Assembly (NCBI GenBank): GCA_016710015.1
Contig: JADJLR010000001.1
Location: 902,501 to 966,500, forward strand
Source of the DNA: Flavobacteriales bacterium
Lineage (GTDB): Bacteria > Bacteroidota > Bacteroidia > Flavobacteriales_F > PHOS-HE28
Reading direction: 5' to 3'
DNA length: 64,000 nucleotides
The position numbers and the translations under genes are program-made. Positions 54,127 to 62,847 of the stretch are shown piece after piece. A model generated the notes under the pieces. The model saw only the letters and a list, made by a program, of their open reading frames with translations, did not search any database and was not told where the DNA came from. Within the stretch, counting starts at the first letter, position 1. Every line of letters begins with the position of its first letter.

Positions 54127-55482
54127 ATGGCCCATCGAGTACCCCGCGTCGTAACCCACCGAGATCTGGACCGTTTGGCGATCCCGGCGATCATCAGCGG
54201 CATTGCCGAACCGGTGATCTCCTTGGTGGACACGGCATTCGTCGGTCGGCTGGGAACAGCGGACCTCGCAGCGGTCGGTATCTCCAGTAGCTTCTTCCTG
54301 TTGGTGGTGTGGGTGCTTGCACAAACGCGCAGTGCCGTGCTGGCCGTTGTTGCGCGATACTATGGCGAGCAACGCGTGGATGCCGTACGGGAGTTGGTCC
54401 CCATCGCCGTGTGGATGAACGTGGTCGTGGGCATCGGCTTCTTCGCCTTGACGAATGTGTTCGCCGAAACCATCTTCAAACTCTACAACGCTGACGGCGA
54501 GATCCTGCAGAAGGCGGTGGAGTACTACCGCATCCGCAGTTATGGCTACCCCATCGTGCTGGCCACCTTCGTGATCACTGGTGCGTTCCGGGGGATCCAG
54601 AACATGCGCTGGGGCATGTGGATCAGCATCCTGGGTGCGGGGGTCAACCTGGCCTTGAATCCGGTGTTGATATTCGGTTTCGGGGCGATCGAAGGGATGG
54701 GCATCGCGGGCAGTGCATGGGCCAGCCTGATCGCGCAAGTGGTCATGTTCGGCACGGCGGTCTTCATCATGGTCCGGCATACGCCATTCCCGCTGTTCCC
54801 GAGTTCATGGCATCATCCGGAATTGCTCGGATTGTGGCTACTGAGCGGCAACCTCTTTGCCCGGACCATTGCGTTGAACATCTGCTATTACATGGGCAAT
54901 CGATTCGCGACCGGATATGGCGTAGCGTACATCGGTGCACACAGCATCGCCATGCAGCTCTGGCTGTTCAGCGCTTTCTTCATCGATGGATATGCCGCTG
55001 CAGGAAGCGTGTTGGTGGGTCGACTGGCCGGCGAGCGGAACTGGAGCGACCTGTACCGGATGAGCTGGTTGGTGGTACGCAAGAGCGTGTATATCGGATT
55101 TGCACTCGCCGTACTCTTCGCAGTGGGATATACCGTGATCGGCACCGTGTTCACGACCGATGTGGCTGTGCTGACCTTATTCCACGGGATATTCTGGATG
55201 GTGGTGATCACCCAACCGATCAATTCCATAGCCTTCGGTTTCGATGGGATCTACAAGGGACTTGGGCTCGGAAAGGTGCTGCGCAACGTCTTGTTGATCG
55301 CCACCTTCGGCGCGTTCATCCCCGTAATACTGGTGACGGATGCTATGGATTGGCATCTGCTTGCGGTATGGACCGCATTCTTGAGTTGGATGTTCGTGCG
55401 GGGCTCGCTCCTCGCAGTACACTTCCAAAAGAACTACGGCGCTAGAGCGATCCGAAGGCGGGCATTAACTTCGAACGCATGA
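54127..55482 (+). CDS. MATE family efflux transporter
   Basis: About 451 residues from the ATG at 54127; the frame opens at 54037 inside the previous gene. Typical MATE features: IPAIISGIAEPVISLVDTAFVGRLG at the start, ALNPVLIFGF, and two six-helix halves. It exports drugs or metabolites in exchange for Na+ or H+. Its TGA overlaps the ATG of a small outer-membrane-like gene (ATGA), suggesting joint function or assembly. Confidence 0.93.
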   Translation: MAHRVPRVVTHRDLDRLAIPAIISGIAEPVISLVDTAFVGRLGTADLAAVGISSSFFLLVVWVLAQTRSAVLAVVARYYGEQRVDAVRELVPIAVWMNVVVGIGFFALTNVFAETIFKLYNADGEILQKAVEYYRIRSYGYPIVLATFVITGAFRGIQNMRWGMWISILGAGVNLALNPVLIFGFGAIEGMGIAGSAWASLIAQVVMFGTAVFIMVRHTPFPLFPSSWHHPELLGLWLLSGNLFARTIALNICYYMGNRFATGYGVAYIGAHSIAMQLWLFSAFFIDGYAAAGSVLVGRLAGERNWSDLYRMSWLVVRKSVYIGFALAVLFAVGYTVIGTVFTTDVAVLTLFHGIFWMVVITQPINSIAFGFDGIYKGLGLGKVLRNVLLIATFGAFIPVILVTDAMDWHLLAVWTAFLSWMFVRGSLLAVHFQKNYGARAIRRRALTSNA

Positions 55483-56054
55483 ATCGCATCCTCTTATACG
55501 TGCCGTTCGTCATGCTCTGTACGCTCGGTTGCACGCGTGCCGTGGCGCAAGGCCAGGACACCACCACCAAGCCGAAGGATACACGACCATTGCGGGATCG
55601 CATTTGGTTCGGAGGTGGCGTTGGTCTCTCCTTCGGAACGGTCACGGCGGTTCAACTGGATCCCCTGATCGGTTACAAGGTGGACAAGGAAGGCAAGCTA
55701 TCCACTGGACTCGGCGCGAGCTATTGGTATTTTCGGGACAACCGGTATACGCCGCCCTATGATTTCAAGGCATACGGATATCGGATCTTCAGCAGGTACC
55801 GGGTCATACCGCAGGCATACATTCACACGGAGTTTCTGCACATGAACGTGGAAGCGAATCGCTTTGGAGCGTTCACTGAAGTGCGCCCGCGGGTATGGGT
55901 GCCGCATCTGTTGGTCGGTGCGGGTTACGTGCAATCGCTCGGCGGTCGCAGTTCCATCTACCTCCAAGTGCTCTTCGATCTGATCCAAGACCCGAACAGC
56001 ATCTACTTCAACCAAGGGCCCATCTTCAGTGGTGGAGTGGGGGTCGGTTTTTAA
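55479..56054 (+). CDS. Putative outer membrane beta-barrel protein
   Basis: A 191-residue exported protein. Signal peptide at 1-23 (ends AVAQ), then strand-like repeats (IWFGGGVGLSFGTVTAVQLDP, KLSTGLGASYWYF, HLLVGAGYV) and a terminal Phe (FSGGVGVGF) typical of barrels. Translationally coupled to the MATE gene by a 4-base overlap. Family not recognised. Confidence 0.78.
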   Translation: MNRILLYVPFVMLCTLGCTRAVAQGQDTTTKPKDTRPLRDRIWFGGGVGLSFGTVTAVQLDPLIGYKVDKEGKLSTGLGASYWYFRDNRYTPPYDFKAYGYRIFSRYRVIPQAYIHTEFLHMNVEANRFGAFTEVRPRVWVPHLLVGAGYVQSLGGRSSIYLQVLFDLIQDPNSIYFNQGPIFSGGVGVGF

Positions 56055-56228
56055 GGTCCGATCCGATCCAACAACTTCGCGCTAGGATACCATTCGCATT
56101 GCCTTGGACCACTGCACGGTCCTTTGGCTTGCTCCGCCGACAGGCCAATATCCATGCATCTTCTGGTCCGATCGTTCACCTTTTCGGGTGGTTCTCGATA
56201 TCCTCTCAAAGAACCAAAACCCGAACCC

Positions 56229-56699
56229 ATGAATTCCTACACCACCCGCTTTGCGATCTTGGCCTTGGCCATGTCCACGACATTCATCTCTTGCAAGAAG
56301 GACGACCCGGATCCCTGTGAAAACGTTACCTGCTTGAACGGCGGCACGTGCTCGGACGGAAATTGTTCCTGTGCCACAGGTTATGAGGGCTCCACTTGTG
56401 GAACTGAAGTCCGGGGCAAGTTCATTGGCTCTTATAACGGAACCCTTTCATGCCCAGGGACCAATGGCACCGTACTGATGACCGTTACATCGAGCGCCGC
56501 CGGGATCACAAGTGTGGTGTTCAGCGATGGCGTTGATACATGGGTCGGAACCGTCAGCGGCTCGAGCGTGAGCATCGCTACCCAAACGATCAGTGGTGGC
56601 ACGACCATAAGCGGTAGTGGGCAACTATCTGGCTTGCTCTTGAGCTTGAATTTGAACCTGAGCGGGAACACGTGTACCTACACGGGAACCAAGCAGTAA
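56229..56699 (+). CDS. EGF-like domain lipoprotein
   Basis: About 156 residues from the ATG at 56229. Lipobox FISC, then a short acidic linker and one EGF-like domain with six cysteines (CENVTCLNGGTC-SDGNCSCATGYEGSTC). A Ser/Thr/Gly-rich beta domain follows to the end. EGF-like modules like this occur in many Bacteroidota surface lipoproteins of unknown role. Confidence 0.82.
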   Translation: MNSYTTRFAILALAMSTTFISCKKDDPDPCENVTCLNGGTCSDGNCSCATGYEGSTCGTEVRGKFIGSYNGTLSCPGTNGTVLMTVTSSAAGITSVVFSDGVDTWVGTVSGSSVSIATQTISGGTTISGSGQLSGLLLSLNLNLSGNTCTYTGTKQ

Positions 56700-56705
56700 T
56701 AACCC

Positions 56706-56753
56706 GCCCACAATAAGAAAGCCCGCCGATCAGCGGGCTTTCTTATTGTGGGC
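56706..56753. terminator. Bidirectional hairpin terminator
   Basis: A perfect 20-bp stem: 56707-56726 pairs with 56733-56752 (core AAGAAAGCCCGC) around a 6-base loop, with T-rich arms in both directions. It serves the EGF-like gene and the convergent GIY-YIG gene. Confidence 0.85.
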
Positions 56754-56769
56754 CGAAAGATCACCCGCA

Positions 56770-57027
56770 TCACATGAAATGTCTGCTCATAAAGGCTCTA
56801 CCAGAACCGGTCTTCAGGTACTTCTCGAAGTCGAAAGCTTTGTACTTATCGGCAAACCCGAAAGCGGCGATGCAGACTACTGGAAGCCGACTTTTTGTGA
56901 AATGAACACCGCCATTCGCGAGCCGTTCCATTCGTTGGGTCAGGTCGCTGGTACAGCCCACGTAGTAGTGACCATCAGCGCATTGCAGGGTACCTCGAAG
57001 TATGTAGACATGGAAAGGGAATTCCAT
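56770..57027 (-). CDS. GIY-YIG nuclease domain protein
   Basis: An 85-residue single-domain protein. The motif appears as HVYILRGTLQCADGHYYVGCTSDLTQRM, in which YIL and YVG replace GIY and YIG, with the conserved Arg. The catalytic Glu lies in FDFEKYLKTGSG. These small UPF0213-type proteins are common and mostly uncharacterised. Confidence 0.88.
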   Translation of the reverse strand: MEFPFHVYILRGTLQCADGHYYVGCTSDLTQRMERLANGGVHFTKSRLPVVCIAAFGFADKYKAFDFEKYLKTGSGRAFMSRHFM

Positions 57028-57270
57028 TCGAAAAAGGGACGTTGTTCACTATCGCCTCACGGGCATAACGATCGGGAGGCCGAACTTACTTCAAGCGCAC
57101 ACCTGCATGACCTCATGGGTTGAATAAGCTGTGGAGTACCTGGTCTTGATCCCGTGGACCGCGTCCGCCGTAGCCTCGCCGCAGAACCAGATCCCAAGCG
57201 AATGCCAAACAAGGGCGAAGCCCGCCTTCGCACCGTCCTGCTTACGCAGAACGGTGCTTCGGCGAGGCGA
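57028..57270. other. Intergenic region downstream of tmRNA with hairpins
   Basis: No gene. GCACCGT (from about 57225) pairs with ACGGTGC about 20 bases on, with an inner CTGC/GCAG stem. Flanking GC-rich arms (CGCCTCGCC, GAAGGCGGGC) could form further hairpins. Probably the tmRNA terminator region on the minus strand. Confidence 0.45.
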
Positions 57271-57668
57271 AGGTGGAGCCGGAGGGGATCGAACCCTCGT
57301 CCAAACGACCGCAACATGGGCTTTCTACATGCGTAGCCTCTTCATTGGTTTTCGACCGGCACCTGGGGAAGGGCACCCCAGTGTCGACTTAGGTCCAGTG
57401 TCTTACCTGTGCTTCGGACCACCGCACAGGCCAGTCTTCCATGATGACACCTCGAAGCCGGGAAGGAGGTTGACGGGCCTCCCCGAGAGGTACTCGTTCG
57501 CGGTACTGTTATTCGCGCGAATTAAGCCGAATAGCCTTGGGCTATTAAGCTGCGAGAGCGTAGTCGTTGTTGCCTGTTACAGCATTGTGGCACTGGGATA
57601 CGGGTCGCACCACACACCCGGCATGCTTACACACATCACGAAGCCGCTGTCGAATCCATGTCGGCCCC
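57271..57668 (-). ncRNA. ssrA: Transfer-messenger RNA (tmRNA)
   Basis: Minus strand. The 5' end GGGGCCGACATGGATTCGAC and the 3' end GGTTCGATCCCCTCCGGCTC form the tRNA-like domain (GGGGCCG pairs with CGGCTCC). The tag frame reads GGC AAC AAC GAC TAC GCT CTC GCA GCT and then tandem stops TAA TAG, giving GNNDYALAA. tmRNA rescues stalled ribosomes and tags proteins for decay. CCA is probably not fully encoded. Confidence 0.95.
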
Positions 57669-57690
57669 GAGAAATACCAAAGAACTGGTG

Positions 57691-57698
57691 CAAAGATA
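57691..57698 (-). promoter_or_regulatory. ssrA -7 element (TATCTTTG)
   Basis: Perfect TAnnTTTG about 22 nt before the mature 5' end, leaving a short leader for RNase P removal. It is divergent from the next element at 57745. Confidence 0.6.
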
Positions 57699-57744
57699 CG
57701 GTATGGGCTTGCGCAATTCCGCAGATCGCCCTGACCGGGAATCC

Positions 57745-57752
57745 TACATTTG
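57745..57752 (+). promoter_or_regulatory. -7 element (TACATTTG) of the 57765 gene
   Basis: Perfect TAnnTTTG, 12 nt before the ATG at 57765; decides that start over the frame to 57750. Confidence 0.6.
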
Positions 57753-57764
57753 TCGCCCCTCGAA

Positions 57765-58982
57765 ATGGCAATACCCTACAACAAGATCGGTGTTATCCGT
57801 GAAGGCAAGCAGCCAGCGGATCGCCGTGTTCCATTGACCCCGGCACAGTGCAAGGAGGTCATGCAGCGTTTCCCGGAAGTTGACCTCGTGGTTCAACGGA
57901 GCGGTGTCCGCGCATTCAGCGACGCGGAATACGAGGTCTTCGAGATCCCGCTGGTGGATGATCTGGGGGACCGCGACCTCATTCTCGGTGTGAAGGAAGT
58001 GCCGTTGGACATGCTGCTGGCAGAGAAGGCCTACCTCTTCTTCAGCCACACCATCAAGGAGCAACCGCACAACCGTAAACTACTGCGGACCGTATTGGAC
58101 CGCAAGATCCGTTTGATCGACCACGAGCTGCTCACGAACCCACACGGCGAACGGGTGCTCGCTTTCGGTTATTGGGCCGGCGTGGTAGGCGCGTACAACG
58201 CCATGCGGGCTTGGCAATTGATCCATGGAGGTCCGGTCTTGAAACCCGCGCACGAATGCCACGATCTAGAGGAACTGGAACGGCACCTGCACGCCTACCC
58301 GTTGCCCAAAGGCCTGCGGATCGTTCTCACCGGTGGCGGACGTGTCGGTAAAGGTGCCATGGGTGTGCTGGAGCGTGCTGGTGTAGCACGGATCACGCCA
58401 CAGGCGTTCCTGTCCGGCAGCGATCCTGCCCCGTCCTACACCGTGCTTGGTTCGGCGGACCTCTACCAGCGAACCGACGGTCGACCGTTCGACAAAGCCG
58501 CATTCCACCATGACCCGAGCGGGCATCGCGCGAACTTCCTGCCATATGCCCAGAAAGCGCAGATCTATCTGGCCTGCCATTTCTGGGATCCACGGGGACC
58601 GAAGATCTTGAGCAGTAGTGATCTGAAGGACGAGGAATTGACGTTGGACGTGATCGCGGACATCAGTTGTGACATTGGTGGCCCGATCGATAGCACCTTG
58701 CGTGCAACGACCATCGCGGCTCCGTTCTTCGGTTATGATCGATCCAATGGAACGGAGGTCGCAGCGGGGACACCAGGCACCATCACCGTGATGTCCGTGG
58801 ACAATTTGCCCTGTGAACTACCTCGCGATGCGTCGGAAGCCTTCGGACGTGACTTGATCGAACGTGTTCTACCAAGTCTGTTGCGGGAAGATCCCGAAGG
58901 GATGATCGCCCGTGCCACCATCGCGGAGAATGGCCGTTTGGGTCCATTGTGCGATCACTTGTCCGCGTATGCTGCGGGTTGA
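57765..58982 (+). CDS. Alanine dehydrogenase/saccharopine dehydrogenase-like NAD(P)-dependent oxidoreductase
   Basis: About 405 residues. The N-terminus (IGVIREGKQPADRRVPLTP) is the AlaDh/PNT N-domain start. Substrate-side DLILGVKEVP and YLFFSHTIKEQPHNR resemble the lysine-forming saccharopine dehydrogenase group. The NAD-binding turn is GLRIVLTGGGRVGKGAMGVLE. Bacteroidota have such enzymes of unproven substrate, so the name is kept general. Confidence 0.82.
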   Translation: MAIPYNKIGVIREGKQPADRRVPLTPAQCKEVMQRFPEVDLVVQRSGVRAFSDAEYEVFEIPLVDDLGDRDLILGVKEVPLDMLLAEKAYLFFSHTIKEQPHNRKLLRTVLDRKIRLIDHELLTNPHGERVLAFGYWAGVVGAYNAMRAWQLIHGGPVLKPAHECHDLEELERHLHAYPLPKGLRIVLTGGGRVGKGAMGVLERAGVARITPQAFLSGSDPAPSYTVLGSADLYQRTDGRPFDKAAFHHDPSGHRANFLPYAQKAQIYLACHFWDPRGPKILSSSDLKDEELTLDVIADISCDIGGPIDSTLRATTIAAPFFGYDRSNGTEVAAGTPGTITVMSVDNLPCELPRDASEAFGRDLIERVLPSLLREDPEGMIARATIAENGRLGPLCDHLSAYAAG

Positions 58983-58989
58983 GCATCGC

Positions 58990-59556
58990 TCAAGCGAAAT
59001 CCAAGGAGAGCTCGAGCGCCAAATGCACGGTCGCATCGTCATGCGCTGTGCTGTGTACCACCATAGGGCGGGCGCTCTTGCGGGCCATCGTCAGTAGCCC
59101 CAAACCGGCCCCACCCCGTTCGGTGCGGCCTTCATTGGCGAGCAGTTTCAAGAAACATTCACGTAGGTCAGCCTCATCCATGTCGTTCAGTACTTCCACC
59201 CGGTGGGATAGCAATGCGGCAGAGGCGGCCGGCAACGTATTTCCGATCACGACCCGGTAATGGCCATCACGCCGCTCCAATAAGGCGAAGCCACTGTCCG
59301 CGAACTCAATGGGCGTGTGCCGATGGATATTCTCGAGACCTTCCACCAGCACATTGAACAAGCGCTTTCGAATGGAAACCCCGTCCCTCACGGCCAAGGA
59401 TCGTGCTTCGGCGATCTCGACCAGTTCGTCCAGCTTGTTCCGATCGACCGGCCCGGCGTATTCGAATACCACATCACACGCTCCTCCACGTGCTGATCGC
59501 ACGAACAGGTCATTGGCCCAATGCCTAGGGTCCGGTTTGGAAGCGCCGTTGCGCAT
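58990..59556 (-). CDS. SiaB family (DUF6272) histidine-kinase-like ATPase
   Basis: A 188-residue protein with a GHKL-type ATPase fold. The N-box-like segment is VLVEGLENIHRHT and the G-box-like segment GRTERGGAGLGLLTMARKS. In Pseudomonas, SiaB phosphorylates SiaC as part of a biofilm and c-di-GMP switch. Here no siaA, siaC or siaD gene is adjacent. It converges with the dehydrogenase gene, 7 bases apart. Confidence 0.82.
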   Translation of the reverse strand: MRNGASKPDPRHWANDLFVRSARGGACDVVFEYAGPVDRNKLDELVEIAEARSLAVRDGVSIRKRLFNVLVEGLENIHRHTPIEFADSGFALLERRDGHYRVVIGNTLPAASAALLSHRVEVLNDMDEADLRECFLKLLANEGRTERGGAGLGLLTMARKSARPMVVHSTAHDDATVHLALELSLDFA

Positions 59557-59772
59557 GCTCTACGAAACGAAAGTCGAAGGGTTGATCATCATCGACAAAA
59601 CAGTGAATAGTGGCGATATACGCAGCAGAAAGCCCAAAGGTTCGCTTCTTGGACAGGTTGAGCTTTCAACACCCGCATGGTAGCAGAATTAGGGTGCATG
59701 CCTTACCAGTAGAAGCGCATTCCGCCACCTTTGGCCGTATCCATGTCCGTACTGATCGTCCCAAAGCACCGC

Positions 59773-60363
59773 ATGTCCCTCCCGACCATGGCATCACGCT
59801 GCTTCGTGGCCTTCTTGCTCTTCGCAGTGTCGAACATCGGAACTGCACAACTCGCTCCGATCCAAGTGCGATTCGAACCGCGATGTGATCTGGTCACCGG
59901 CTATTTCTCCTATTCCGGGACCGATGCCGTGAGCTATGCGTGGACGTTCAGCGACGGAGGAATCAGCACGCTGGCCAGTCCTGTACGCACCTTCCCATTC
60001 GGTACGGAATTCACCGTGACCTTGGACCGCATGGATGCGAATGGCGAGTTGGTCACCTTCTCCACCACCTATCTTACCCAGGACCAATTGGAATCATCGC
60101 ATGTCGAATTCCCGAACGTCTTCAGCCCGAATGGCGATGGGGTGAACGACCAATTCACCGCCCTCAATGACGAGTTATTGGGGCCGTGCGCCGAACTCCG
60201 GATCTACAACCGGTATGGCCAACTCCTGTTCGAAAGTCCCGGAGGTGATCTGCGGTGGGATGGAACCTCCTTTGCGGGCGAACAGGCATCCTCCGGGATC
60301 TACTTCTACTCCTTCACATGGGGCACGGCGATCCTGAACTCGACCGTTACCTTGGTACGCTGA
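59773..60363 (+). CDS. Secreted protein with T9SS type B sorting domain
   Basis: About 196 residues from the ATG at 59773. The frame opens at 59731, and a CACCTTTG box lies at 59726-59733. Signal peptide (ends GTAQ), a short PKD-like segment (VSYAWTFSDGG), then the type B (gliding-motility-associated) sorting domain: FPNVFSPNGDGVNDQF and AELRIYNRYGQLLFES to the end. It is little more than a sorting domain plus one module, so a small surface protein. Confidence 0.82.
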   Translation: MSLPTMASRCFVAFLLFAVSNIGTAQLAPIQVRFEPRCDLVTGYFSYSGTDAVSYAWTFSDGGISTLASPVRTFPFGTEFTVTLDRMDANGELVTFSTTYLTQDQLESSHVEFPNVFSPNGDGVNDQFTALNDELLGPCAELRIYNRYGQLLFESPGGDLRWDGTSFAGEQASSGIYFYSFTWGTAILNSTVTLVR

Positions 60364-60395
60364 TCGGCCTATTGTAGGGTCGATCACAGGCAACC

Positions 60396-61112
60396 ATGAT
60401 GGATATTCGATCGTTCCTCACACGCCATTGGTTCATGCTGGCATTACCACTGATCCACGCATGCGGTGTTGGTTGCGTTGATGGTACCGGGTCGGTCGCA
60501 ACGCACGTCATCGACGTGACGGCATTTCAGGGGATCCAGGTCCACGGATCCATCAACGTTGAAGTGCATACCGGGGCGGATCAGAAAGTAGAGGTGGTCG
60601 CGCAACGCAACATCGCCGACCTGATCGAAACCAAGGTAAAGGATGGGGTCTGGACCATCACCACCGAGAAGTGTGTCGACATCGATGAGACCATCCTTGT
60701 TCGCATCGTCACGTCCGGGTTGGACCACATCGGGATCCAAGGATCGGGGGATGTAACGGTAAAAGACCCCTTGACCGTGGACGTGCTTTCGCTGGAAGTG
60801 CAAGGCAGCGGCACCATCGTTACACCGGTGCAGGCCAGCCGTATCAGTGCGACCGTGCAAGGTTCGGGTGACATTCGCATGCACGGCACCTGCCAGGTAC
60901 TGGAAGCCTCGATCCAAGGCAGTGGAGACATCAATGCCGCGTCCATGACCGCGACCCGTGTGCAAGCCACGGTAACCGGAAGCGGCGATATCCACGTGCA
61001 TCCTGTGGATGAACTCGATGCATCCATTGTGGGGAGTGGAGACATCGTATACAGTGGAAACCCAAAAGTGGAGCAACGGATCACGGGCTCCGGAACCCTT
61101 GAACGGCGATGA
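60396..61112 (+). CDS. DUF2807 (GIN domain, adhesin-head-like) protein
   Basis: A 238-residue exported protein. Hydrophobic N-terminus with possible lipobox (GVGC). The DUF2807 domain starts VTAFQGIQVHGSINVEVHTG and continues as a beta-solenoid with repeated GSGD turns (IQGSGDV, VQGSGDI, VTGSGDI, VGSGDIV). Its ATGA junction overlaps the next lipoprotein gene. Confidence 0.87.
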   Translation: MMDIRSFLTRHWFMLALPLIHACGVGCVDGTGSVATHVIDVTAFQGIQVHGSINVEVHTGADQKVEVVAQRNIADLIETKVKDGVWTITTEKCVDIDETILVRIVTSGLDHIGIQGSGDVTVKDPLTVDVLSLEVQGSGTIVTPVQASRISATVQGSGDIRMHGTCQVLEASIQGSGDINAASMTATRVQATVTGSGDIHVHPVDELDASIVGSGDIVYSGNPKVEQRITGSGTLERR

Positions 61113-61825
61113 CCTTGCAGCATGTGCTGATCGCCGTTTCTGCATGCGTTGCATTCGTCGCATGTGACACACCGCCGAGCGAAGTAGCGGAACGTGTGGT
61201 ACCTGGTTCGAAGCCATACGAATTCAGTACCGTTGATGACAACATCCAGAATGATACCCTGCTGACCCAAACCACGTTCGACCTCGGGGATAGCACCTTC
61301 ATCATGGTGGCATCCAACGTGGTAGAGACCTTCGAAGGGTTGCGGCTGTACAGGTACCGGTTCACTGCGGATAGTACGGTGGAGCGGATCGCCACGTCAT
61401 CTCCCGGCTACGATAGCTGGACCATGCTACCGACCTTCTTCGCGTTGGATAGCGTGCGACCGACCGATGCTCTTTGGGTCTTGGCGAACTTCGGCGAAAA
61501 GGAAAGCTGGGGCCAGAAGTTGATGATACTGGACTGGGAATTCACCGACCATGGCTTCTTGGATGTGGCCTTGCCGGAGCGGGTTCAAGAGGGCGATAGT
61601 TCGCTGCTCAAACGCCGAAACGTGGCTCCGTACATGCGCTACTGCGAAAGTGGGGACACGGCGGTATTCCTATTCGCCTGTGATAGCGTTTACCTCTACG
61701 ACGATCAAGCCGGAGGTATGGATCAAGTGGTCGCGGCCGAGCGTTTGCGCTTTACCTTCCATCGCGACGAAGGTTTGGCGCTTTGGTTGGATGGACACAA
61801 GCGACCGGTGAAGAAACCGTCGTAG
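61109..61825 (+). CDS. Hypothetical lipoprotein
   Basis: A 238-residue protein with a lipoprotein signal (ends FVAC). The mature part is beta-rich and acidic, with no recognised domain. It overlaps the DUF2807 gene by 4 bases, so the two are probably made together. Confidence 0.75.
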   Translation: MTLQHVLIAVSACVAFVACDTPPSEVAERVVPGSKPYEFSTVDDNIQNDTLLTQTTFDLGDSTFIMVASNVVETFEGLRLYRYRFTADSTVERIATSSPGYDSWTMLPTFFALDSVRPTDALWVLANFGEKESWGQKLMILDWEFTDHGFLDVALPERVQEGDSSLLKRRNVAPYMRYCESGDTAVFLFACDSVYLYDDQAGGMDQVVAAERLRFTFHRDEGLALWLDGHKRPVKKPS

Positions 61826-62216
61826 TGCGATGACCGCTCAGTTCATTGACTCGCCATCCGCCGTCATTTCTTCTTCATGCAAGGCGGGATACGCGGGGTT
61901 CAACGGGCGATATGGCGAAGTATTCCTACACGGAAGGAAAGTGAAGGGACCGTGGAGCTAGTTCAGGGACCTATGGGTCGCTACTCTACTGGATCGTTGG
62001 GGACATACCACGTATGCCCATATCCACCACGGCCTCCGCATCCAACGGCTGGAAGACGTTGTGGCCGGTCGTCGTTCTCCTCCTTCTTACATGCTCCAAG
62101 GAGCACAGCCGTGCAGTAGGATGTGGACGACCCGTTAGGATGCGTATGGGGTGAAGTTGGCGTATCGAATGGACAAGAACGATGCCTTCGAGCTTCGAAA
62201 TGAAACTTCGTTAAAT
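61826..62216. other. Intergenic region without recognisable feature
   Basis: About 390 bases. The short open frames here (up to 82 codons) lack family motifs and signal sequences. I see no tRNA or clear terminator. Confidence 0.4.
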
Positions 62217-62232
62217 AGTATGCACGCATACT
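62217..62232. promoter_or_regulatory. Palindromic operator AGTATGC-AC-GCATACT upstream of marR
   Basis: A perfect 7+2+7 inverted repeat, 36 bases before the marR ATG. A TACATTGG -7-like box follows at 62242-62249, so a bound dimer would cover the promoter. The size fits MarR-type operators; autoregulation is inferred. Confidence 0.65.
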
Positions 62233-62268
62233 TTATCTGATTACATTGGTGGCCGAAGTCAACCTGTG

Positions 62269-62700
62269 ATGAAGCCTGAAGAAACGATCGACTTTCCCAT
62301 CCGCAAAGTGTGGAGCCGTATTTCCCGCATCTACAACAGCGAAGCGAACAAGTACGGTGGCACGATGGCCATCGGACAGATCCTGCTGAGCATCGATCCA
62401 CAGGGTACGCCCAGCACCAAGCTCGGGCCCAAGATGGGCATGGAGAGCCGCAGCCTCGTGCGCACGTTGCAAACGATGGAAGTGGAAGGCCTGATCAAAC
62501 GTATACCGTGCAAGGAGGACAAGCGCGTTGTGCACATCCACCTCACACCGAAAGGAAAGCAGATGCGCGATGTGAGCCGCAATACCGTGATCCAATTCAA
62601 CGAGGCTGTGCAGAGCCGCTTCACAAAGACACAGCTGAACAACTTCCGTCAGGTAATGGTGGAGCTCGATCGCATTCTCGAACAGGAACAACTCTTTTGA
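62269..62700 (+). CDS. MarR family transcriptional regulator
   Basis: A 143-residue winged-helix protein (ATG at 62269; a GTG lies just before). The core matches MarR: GGTMAIGQILLSIDPQGTPS, the recognition helix SRSLVRTLQTMEVEGLI, and the wing KEDKRVVHIHLTPKG. It is followed at 148 bases by a fatty acid oxidation gene, so it probably controls that operon in response to an acyl-CoA or similar ligand. Confidence 0.9.
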   Translation: MKPEETIDFPIRKVWSRISRIYNSEANKYGGTMAIGQILLSIDPQGTPSTKLGPKMGMESRSLVRTLQTMEVEGLIKRIPCKEDKRVVHIHLTPKGKQMRDVSRNTVIQFNEAVQSRFTKTQLNNFRQVMVELDRILEQEQLF

Positions 62701-62716
62701 ACCGCAGAAATACGAT

Positions 62717-62822
62717 GAACCGCAGAGGTGCAGAGAACGCAGAGATGAAATACGCTGTTGTAGTGGGCTGCGTCTTGGGCTTCATCAGCATTCCTCCGCG
62801 TCCTCCGCGCACTCTGCGGTCA
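62717..62822. repeat. Dispersed inverted-repeat element (CCGCAGAG...CTCTGCGG)
   Basis: GAACCGCAGAGGTGCAGAGA (from 62717) is matched in inverse, about 80 percent, by the block at 62793-62822 ending ACTCTGCGGT. Such elements occur widely in environmental bacterial genomes and give spurious NRRGAENAE peptides. It sits between marR and the fad gene. Confidence 0.7.
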
Positions 62823-62847
62823 ACCCTTTCAAACACTTCGTGGTAAA

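Noticed and set aside
56989..57003. A 15-base word AGGGTACCTCGAAGT shared between the GIY-YIG gene and the inverted repeat at 30866
   Set aside because: A few shared 15-mers are expected by chance in 64 kb, and no similarity extends around it.
61877..62229. Small open frames in the gap before marR
   Set aside because: Short, without motifs, signal peptide or promoter; composition gives no support.
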